From positions 121,041,792 through 121,105,791 of the forward strand of contig NC_072892.1 in the NCBI RefSeq assembly GCF_027943255.1: 64,000 nucleotides of DNA, read 5' to 3'. This document shows positions 57,801 to 64,000 of this stretch, in pieces; within the stretch, counting starts at the first letter, position 1, and every line of letters starts with the position of its first letter. The notes beneath the pieces are model-generated. The model saw only the letters and a program-made list of their open reading frames with translations. It did not search any database and had not been told where the DNA came from. The translations under genes and the position numbers were made by a program. The DNA is from Anastrepha obliqua (lineage: Eukaryota > Arthropoda > Insecta > Diptera > Tephritidae).

Positions 57801-59670
57801 TTCTTCACAATATCGGCTGTTAAATCCCACCCACATAGGCGTATTTGGGATACTTAAAGCATGGGAAATAGCCCAGAGGGCATCTAATTGTTGCACTGTC
57901 TGTAGAGTAGATGAAATTACTGAATCCTGGTCCCTATTATATATCTGAAGTGTGTCAACGAGTCTCGCTTTTTTTGTGTACGGTGTAAGTTCTGTGGAAA
58001 TTGCATCAAATGTGCGTCGTCTTTTTGATGGACCTGCAGCAGTTGTGTCACGTTGACATTCATCATCAGCAACATTGCTATCATTATTAATTACATTTTG
58101 ATAGATGATACCAACCGTATCATGTAGGGTATCTTTCCCGCTGGTTGTTTCGACAAATCTGTCGAAATTATCGAAAGCCACCCCAGTATTTAAATTTGAT
58201 GCCAACGTAATACCTTCAGGACATTCCTGAGTCCTTTCTATAGAAGAAAATGTAGCTTCGGTTTCCAGTTCTTCGAGAACATGATAGCTGCAGCAGTGAC
58301 CGTATTTGTTGAGAATATCGATAACTTTACGGCTGCTGGTTAAACTTTTCATAGCCATTCCCAAGGTAATATGCTTTCCAGGCTTCATATTTCCATTCGT
58401 AACCGCGTAGATTGTGTCGGCTGCAATTGAATTGACTTTTCTGTATAAGTCTGGGGTGTTCTTACGTCGATTTCGGGCCCCGCTCAACAACATCACGTAA
58501 AAATTTATCAAATCACGGTCGATCATACATTCTCCAGCCAGCAATTCATTCAACTTTACATTCGAGGATAAAGGCTTCTTTTCAATATTTAAAATTCTTC
58601 TTCGTAAAATGAATGCTGCTTTTTGGAGTATTTCATCTTCTTGTAACAGCGAAAAAAGGCCATCATCTATGAATTTATTTTTCGGTAAAATTACGTTTTT
58701 ATTTCTGAAAGCTGAGACTTTAATTTCATCACTGAATTTATCAAGAATTTTATTCAGCAAATGTTGAAGGTTGCATGAACCATCATAACTATAGCCACGG
58801 TCTTCGTACAATTTCTTCAATATATCATCGTATATTTCACCCAGAGATATTAAAAAGAAACAACTGCCACGAGCAATGATGTTTTTTTGGATGAACTGAT
58901 CAATTTCATCATCAGCTTCCTTGTGTAGTTCCCGATTCAGATTAAATTTTGTGTCTGCAGTTGGATTGCTTTTAAATTTATTAAAATATTCAACCCGACA
59001 GATTTTGTGATAAAATAAGTGCGGAGGCTCGTTCGAAAGTGACTTAAAAAATTCACTATCTTTCACAACATCCAAATATTCTGCCAAGGCTTCAATGAGA
59101 TTTTTTTTTTCTCCTCTGACAAGTGGTGCCTGACGTCCTTTGGATTTTTTATATTTTTTATTACAAAATGCACAAATATCCTGCTCCACACTTAATGCTG
59201 CCTCCGTTAATTTTTCACCTGAAGGTTCTTGTATGGCAGATTGACCTTCCTGATGTGTTTGTTCTATTTCGTGAGCAGATGAAGTGCTTGGTGTCGGTTC
59301 ATCTGTGAAAATATATTTGAATACAAAAAAAATTATAATCGGAACTAGTATTATATTCCTTCCCTTATTACAGTAAAATAAATATTTTCATACCTGTTTG
59401 AACTGAAATATCCGATGATGTAACTGCCTTTTTTTCATAATACTTTTTCATGACTGCTAAGAACATTTTATGGCATTTTATATGATAGCCGTCATTACAT
59501 TCTGATGCTGGTAAAATAACATCTTTATATTTTAAATTAAATTTTTTCCGAATGTCCAACACTTCCCGGCACTTTTTTAACGTATGCACGGTAAAAGCAA
59601 CGAGTTTATCATTTGTTCTTTTACTGTTACAAAAAACGCACTTGATGGAAGATTCCATTTTAAATAACAA
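54857..59670 (-). CDS. Three-exon gene, 1546-aa protein with FEN1/XPG-like nuclease core
   Basis: The proposed exons are 59670-59394, 59302-55013 and 54930-54857. The introns (91 and 82 bp) have gtatg/gtata donors and ttcacag/tttcag acceptors. The sum is exactly 1547 codons including TAA, and exon 2 is open for 4290 bases. Residues about 11-73 and 135-197 are two related zinc-binding-like modules (CVFCN ... YHIKCHKMF; CAFCN ... YHKICRVEYF). A central block (about 635-735) has DVTYDLAIAK, NLFIHLGAFHIMLAYF and SFVIGKHFNR; it may be the core of a mobilising enzyme, but this is unproven. Residues about 1118-1370 match the FEN1/XPG nuclease order: VIIDG (D1125), IIFDQ (D1164), EEAD (E1267, D1269), SDTD (D1290, D1292) and TGCDY (D1351), followed by RKGKKRPFQIL like the helix-two-turn-helix. 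The C-terminus is acidic. It is probably the element's own mobility protein. Skipping the second intron would end the protein at CNYQVF. Confidence 0.8.
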
Positions 59671-59818
59671 GTAAGAAAATCGAACGAAGAGTTAAAATTT
59701 ACGTCTTTACTAGCCAACACTGTGGAAAGAACTAACTATACCTGACGTCGTACTTTGGGTCCGGACACTGTTGTCCTTGAATACCGCCCTTATTGTATTG
59801 CAGGCAGATGGCGACTTA

Positions 59819-59979
59819 TAGACGGAGAGCTCATGACCAAAAAACCCAACATATTTTATACTTCTTGAAATTTTGTGTGAGATTAGTTTTTTAATACTCG
59901 AATCGATATCCGGGGGCTGGCTGCTCAATAGCGGTCTTAAATAATATGTTGGGTTTTTTGGTCATGAGCTCTTAGACTA
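59819..59979. mobile_element. 161-bp MITE nested in the 6.4-kb element
   Basis: Its left end TAGACGGAGAGCTCATGACC and inverted right end TAGTCTAAGAGCTCATGACC are those of the host element. TTA flanks it at 59816-59818 and 59980-59982. It keeps about 120 bp of one terminal repeat and about 40 bp of the other and has no gene. It lies 149 bp upstream of the start codon of the large gene, so it may sit in the promoter or leader. Confidence 0.88.
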
Positions 59980-60049
59980 TTATGAATCACCATTCAAAAT
60001 TCCTAGTAAAAAAGTAGAGCCAGCGCGCGCGACAGATAGTATATAAACG

Positions 60050-60558
60050 ATATAAACGATATACGCTCTCTCTCGCGCGCCCACATTCACGTAAGTCGGT
60101 CTCGCTCGCACTCATGAATGAATGAAATGAATGAAATTTTCCAAATTTTCCATGTGATGGGACCATCAGAATGGGCTGGCTCTACAGATTTCATCAATTT
60201 ACTGTATTGCCAATGTCGTGTAAAAAAGACAGCCGGTATAAAATATGTTGACTTGTGCTTCTATCAACGCACTTTCAACATGGGCTGGCAGTACTTTGGG
60301 ACCATGAGAATGGGCTGGCAACCATCGTTTCATTTTATACAGACCGTAAATGAAGTTCTGTTAAAATTTCAAGTGGTATAAAATATGTTGGGAAAATGTT
60401 TTTTATTAACAATTTTAAAAAATAAAAACCCATAATTAAGACCGCTATTGAGCAGCCAGCCCGCGGGATATCGATTCTAGTATTAAAAAACTAATCTCAC
60501 ACAAAATTTCAAGTGGTATAAAATATGTTGGGTTTTTTGGTCATGAGCTCTTAGACTA
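60050..60558 (-). repeat. Right terminal inverted repeat of the 6.4-kb element
   Basis: This is the inverted copy of 54171-54679, with the same subterminal motifs in mirror order. It ends at a further tataaacga repeat just inside (60041-60060). The 87-codon open frame at 60118-60381 lies wholly in the repeat, and its twin in the left repeat differs by one residue. It is not regarded as a gene. Confidence 0.9.
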
Positions 60559-60561
60559 TAA

Positions 60562-61317
60562 GTTAGGTTAGGTTAAGTTAAGATGGTAGTCAGTTTATAG
60601 GACTCACTCAGATCTTACACGACCAATGCTCCACCAGAATATACTTGTGCTAGCGTGTTTGCCAATCCTCGAACCATTTCTGTTATGTGCTTTTTGGTGT
60701 GGCCACGAGCTCTTCCAGCTATACGATCTTCATCTTTTGAATCACGACAAGTCGACGTGCTCTTAAGAGTCTCTTCAATTTTAGTAACAGATTAGGGTGT
60801 TTGATTGATTATTCAGCTATTTCAGGTCATAAAATACACAAACCCATCAAATACAAGCCCACATGAATACTCGTGATTTAAAAAGTTCACTTTTTCGAAT
60901 AAACCTTTAATATTTATTTTGTGTGTTAACCCTTTGCTTGGTTGATTCATTGAAACAGACTGATATAGAATAAACATTTGAAAATAACGTATGAAAAAGG
61001 AATAACGTATGAAAAAGGAATATAAACTGGAATGGAGAAGAGATGTGGGTAACGAAAGCAGTGATGGCAAGTGTTGTCACCTGTATCTATTTCCAATATT
61101 CTTACTGATCGCAATATTTCTGGTGATTTTCAGCTATATTTACTACATAAAATTTGATACCTTAATACTGAAGCTATTTTACCAGCACAATATACATTAT
61201 CGTATGTACCCTATCACAATAATAATCAAATATATGAAAGGCATTTACAAATTTTTATTAACTTTATTTAAAGTTTTATTTTAAAAAACTAAGTATTCAG
61301 ATTTATTGTCTTAATTA
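60562..61317. other. Spacer between the two long-TIR elements
   Basis: It begins with taggttaggttaagttaag, as at LINE 3' ends. GC-richer text to about 60790 may be an old LINE end. A 91-residue frame at 61009-61284 is rich in hydrophobic residues, but AT-rich DNA readily produces this. No gene is claimed. Confidence 0.4.
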
Positions 61318-61962
61318 CACGGTGCAACACTGAAAATACACCTGACAAATTACACACTGTAGGTTGTTTATATGGTCGAATAATGCATAAAAATATTTTT
61401 GTTATTTTTGTTGTACCCTCCAATTTTTTTTTTATTTATAAAAAACCCTTTTTTCAGACTTTGCTCGGTAATCTACGGATATCTCGGTCATTTTTTGACC
61501 GATTTTCAATATTTTATATGTTTTGAAAATGATATTGTCAGACCTTTCAAATGATGTACAACAAGTAATTATTCAAACTAGTTAGTTCTGATTTTTATTT
61601 GATTAAACCTGGAGAAAGTGTTTTTTTTATCATTTTTTCAACTTTAACAATTTTGTTTTGCATAATTTTACTACAAAATTAAAGATATTTGTTAATATTC
61701 TTTGAGTGCACTTATTAACGAAGAAAATAAAGTATTACTTTCAATAATCGGACAAAAATTGCGTAAACTACGCTAGTTTTCCGTAAATAGAAAAAAAATG
61801 CCTTGAATATCTATCCATTTGTGGAACCATAGTTTTTGTCTTTAATGATTATTTACTTGGAAAAATCACTGCATTCTTTATGTATTGACAATAAATGTTT
61901 GACAATGACAACTTATCATAAATTACAAATGAAAGGTTTACGTGTTTCTATATAATTTTGCG

Positions 61963-62061
61963 TCATAATTTTCGCGCGATTTCTGAGGCGCAGAGACCCT
62001 CCTCCTCCCACGCAGTAATTTTACCTCTCTCTAATTCGGTAAGTTTTGAACCGCGTGGCAT
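61963..62061 (-). pseudogene. Tc1-like transposase N-terminal fragment
   Basis: A 32-residue minus-strand frame from an ATG at 62061 reads MPRGSKLTELERGKITAWEE and EGLCASEIARKL before a stop. MPRGxxLTxxERGxIxAxxxEGxSxxxIA is the first helix-turn-helix of Tc1-type transposases. No other part of such a gene is nearby, so this is a small scrap inside the larger element. Confidence 0.55.
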
Positions 62062-62335
62062 ATTGATATTTATTTACTTAAAAAACGATTTAAATTAATT
62101 AAGAAGAATAACGGTATTATTCCATATATTCATTTATTTTTACAGAGTACCTACATATTTTTGGAGTAAAGATTAAATATTCATGTTATGCGTCCTATAG
62201 TTATGAAACGCACCATAGTCTGAAACAGCTATTAGACCAGTCTTTGGTTGGCAGTGCCTTTTTATCTACTTCTTCCAAAATCGCGTTTTTCTCAATTGTG
62301 TTTTTTTGTTAAAATTGTTTATAAGTTAGTTAAAG

Positions 62336-62725
62336 ATGTGTGACAAACGCAATAATTTCTGCTACGTTTGCGGTTTATTTGTTGATAAACAACATCGCCG
62401 TGAATTAAAAACAAATACTATCGTGGTTGAAGCATACAATCTTCACTTTGAGCGCAGTTATAGTGAAAGTCGCTGGTATGAACCAGAATATATATGTTCC
62501 ACGTACTCCATATCACTAAAAAAGTGGAAATCTAGTCAGTGTTTTCAAGATCGTTTGCCATTTTCGAGCCCAATGGTTTGGCATCATCAAGTCATTCACA
62601 GACCAGAAGACTGCTACTTTTGCCAAACCAACCTCCAAGGTCAGCGCTTCAAAACACGTAACAGTATAAAGTATCCCGAAGTGCTAACTGCTACGAAACC
62701 ATATTTTCTATTAACGAAAAACTAG
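62336..62725 (+). pseudogene. Zinc-finger-like N-terminus of a large TE protein, truncated
   Basis: The frame starts MCDKRNNFCYVCGLFVDKQH and continues with an ICSTYS segment, then PFSSPMVWHHQVIHRPEDCY, FCQTNLQGQRFKTRNSIKYP and EVLTATKP. The CxxC, IC, and PMVW...DCYFC...YP pattern resembles the N-terminus of large uncharacterised transposon-like proteins remembered from arthropods, where an SAxRPVPH-like segment comes next. Here the frame enters the right inverted repeat at about 62704 and stops at TAG in it. The rest of the gene is therefore deleted, and any product would be a short metal-binding stub. Confidence 0.6.
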
Positions 62726-63190
62726 CGTAGTTTACGCAATTTTTGTCCGATTATTGAAAGTAATACATTAATTTCTTCGTCAATAAATGCACTCAAAGAA
62801 TATTAACAAACATCTTTAATTTTGTAGTAAAATTATGCAAAAAAAAAATTGTTAAAGTTAAAAAAATGATAAAAAAAACACTTTCTCCAGGTTTAATCAA
62901 ATAAAAATCACAACTAACTAGTTTGAATAATTACTTGTTGTACATCATTTGAAAGGTCTGACAATATCATTTTCAAAACATATAAAATATTGAAAATCGG
63001 TCAAAAAATGACCGAGATATCCGTAGATTACCGCGCAAAGTCTGAAAAAACGGTTTTTTATAAATAAATAAAAATTGGAGGGTACAACAAAAATAACAAA
63101 AATATTTTTATGCATTATTCGACCATATAAACAACCTACAGTGTGTAATATGTCAGGTGTATTTCGTTTTTTTTTTTTTGTAGCACTGTG

Positions 63191-63829
63191 TTATATATCT
63201 ATGTACTTATATTATATTTATGAATACCACTGCACTCGAGAGTATCCATTTGTACTTATCCTAACAAGTTGTGCCCCTACGATTTCTTTCTTATAAACAA
63301 AAAACGGTTGAGGTGTTTAAAGGTTATTTGCATAAAAGTATGCAAAATGGTACATAAAAACTTGTGTTATTTTTATGTTATTTCCAAAATATTGGTGCGT
63401 ACATTCAAACAGCTTTTAGTAAGCATCACAGTGATAAATAATGAGTGATAGTGAGCAGTAATTACTACTCTTTGCTCGAATTATATGGTGTCTATGACAT
63501 TGGAGCGCCGCGTCGTATGAGTAACTATTTGTATAAGATTTTCCCCTAGGCTGGGTAATGGTTAATGCAGTGAACAAATGTGAAAAGTATTACTATTCAG
63601 ACGTGTTTTGAAGTTCACATGAAATATTTTCACAGTGAAAGTAAGTTGTTGAACAAAAAAATAAATATCTGTAGGTACTAGAAAGGTTCATCGCACACTT
63701 TTTCTTACTTTTCTTGCTTTGCGCTTAAGCTGTCGTTGTCAAGCTTCATTATTGAGAGTAATTTTTTTTTTTTATTTCGCTGTGAAAATATTTCCTGTGA
63801 ATGTCAGGTTAATCGCGATTGTGTACTTC
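63191..63829. other. Upstream flank of a possible gene
   Basis: No gene was recognised. A T run lies at 63761-63774. Confidence 0.45.
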
Positions 63830-63950
63830 TATAAAAAACGCAACAAACGATTCAACCAGTCTTCATAAACTCGCTTTAGAGGCGATACTCACTTCGTTTT
63901 GTACATAAATACGAAAATAGAAATTATTTTTTTCGCAACAAGCAGCAAAG
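63830..63950 (+). promoter_or_regulatory. Candidate core promoter and 5'UTR exon
   Basis: TATAAAAA at 63830-63837 is followed 28 bases later by an initiator-like CCAGTC (proposed start at A63858). The 93-base leader ends at a consensus donor (AAAG|gtgagt at 63951). It would be the first exon of a gene that continues beyond the right edge. This is inference from motif spacing. Confidence 0.45.
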
Positions 63951-64000
63951 GTGAGTTCCAACATTGCAATACTTGTAACACCATCACTGCTAGCAATAGT

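Larger units (their letters stand above)
54171..60558 (-). mobile_element. 6.4-kb TIR element encoding a FEN1/XPG-like protein
   Basis: The element is bounded by 509-bp inverted repeats (54171-54679 and 60050-60558) that align without gaps and differ at about five positions, three of them in the first eight bases. The outermost bases are TAGACGGAGAGCTC and, inverted, TAGTCTAAGAGCTC. TAA occurs at 54168-54170 and 60559-60561, fitting a 3-bp target duplication. Between the repeats is a single intact three-exon gene on the minus strand. A 161-bp relative is inserted near its start codon. The near identity of the repeats and the open gene point to recent activity. A 3-bp TWA target is typical of PIF/Harbinger elements, but the protein does not look like a Harbinger transposase. 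The superfamily is therefore left open. Confidence 0.9.
61318..63190 (+). mobile_element. 1.9-kb element with ~480-bp inverted repeats
   Basis: The left repeat (61318-61794) and right repeat (62704-63190) are near copies in opposite orientation. Shared blocks include the inverted pairs ACACCTGACA, ACTGTAGGTTGTTTATATGG, ATCTCGGTCATTTTTTGACC and ATCGGACAAAAATTGCGTAA. The ends read CACGGTGCAACA and, inverted, CACAGTGCTACA. TTA flanks both sides (61315-61317 and 63191-63193). The interior holds a 130-codon plus-strand frame whose last codons run into the right repeat, so the element is an internally deleted derivative. The CAC ends and 3-bp duplication would fit CACTA/EnSpm-like elements, but this is tentative. 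Confidence 0.8.

Noticed and set aside
60118..60381. 87-codon ORF and its twin at 54348-54611
   Set aside because: Both lie inside the terminal inverted repeats and are the same sequence. Nearly identical repeats would preserve any frame, so openness is not evidence of coding.
54171..60558. PIF/Harbinger assignment of the 6.4-kb element
   Set aside because: The 3-bp TWA duplication fits, but no separate Myb-like gene and no Harbinger DDE blocks were seen, and the protein is several times longer. The target size alone is not enough.
61009..61284. Membrane protein ORF of 91 codons
   Set aside because: The hydrophobic residues come from AT-rich codons. There is no start context, splice site or recognisable family.
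1..64000. CRISPR arrays, tRNA and rRNA genes
   Set aside because: No regularly spaced palindromic repeats, no full tRNA cloverleaf outside the SINE heads, and no rRNA sequence were seen. CRISPR is not expected in an insect genome.

Overview
The window looks like insect chromosomal DNA, most likely from a true fly (Diptera) and plausibly a tephritid fruit fly. The reasons are AT-rich intergenic DNA with (TACA)n and (TATG)n microsatellites, intron-split genes with GT-AG junctions, many mariner copies including several of the DD41D (rosa-like) group, and many LINEs that carry an RNase H domain. The organism is an inference. No similarity search could be run, so every family name rests on motifs read by eye.

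Host genes are few. Two exons with compatible phases (9260-9387 and 13827-14608) are separated by a 4.4 kb intron. They encode a cysteine-rich segment resembling a GDNF-receptor-alpha (Gfrl-like) domain, followed by a Ser/Asp-rich low-complexity tail. A weaker candidate exon lies at 22139-22251. Two short ORFs start with hydrophobic or signal-like segments (35570-35797 and 48599-48799). A TATA/initiator pair with a 5'UTR exon and splice donor at the right edge (63830-63950) may start a gene that continues outside the window.

Most of the remaining recognisable sequence is transposon-derived. There are about fifteen LINE remnants, mostly the C-terminal end of ORF2 with RNase H. About thirteen mariner-type remnants were found, including one maT-like DD37D, several DD34D and several DD41D. 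A tRNA-derived SINE family has three copies with target-site duplications. Several other elements are recognised by inverted termini. Insertions are nested: a SINE inside a mariner inside a DD41D element (28498-30810), a mariner inside a LINE (33690-34412), and a short DNA element inside a long one (59819-59979).

The most interesting locus is 54171-60558. It is a 6388-bp DNA element with 509-bp terminal inverted repeats that align without gaps and differ at about five positions. It is flanked by TAA on both sides. It carries one intact gene on the minus strand: three exons joined by two short GT-AG introns give exactly 1547 codons. The protein begins with two CxxC...HxxC zinc-binding-like modules and ends with a domain whose spaced acidic residues match the FEN1/XPG (PIN-like) nuclease core. 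A 161-bp internally deleted copy of the same family, flanked by TTA, sits just upstream of the start codon. About 760 bp further right, a second element (61318-63190), also with long inverted repeats and TTA flanks, keeps only the zinc-finger-like N-terminus of another large protein.
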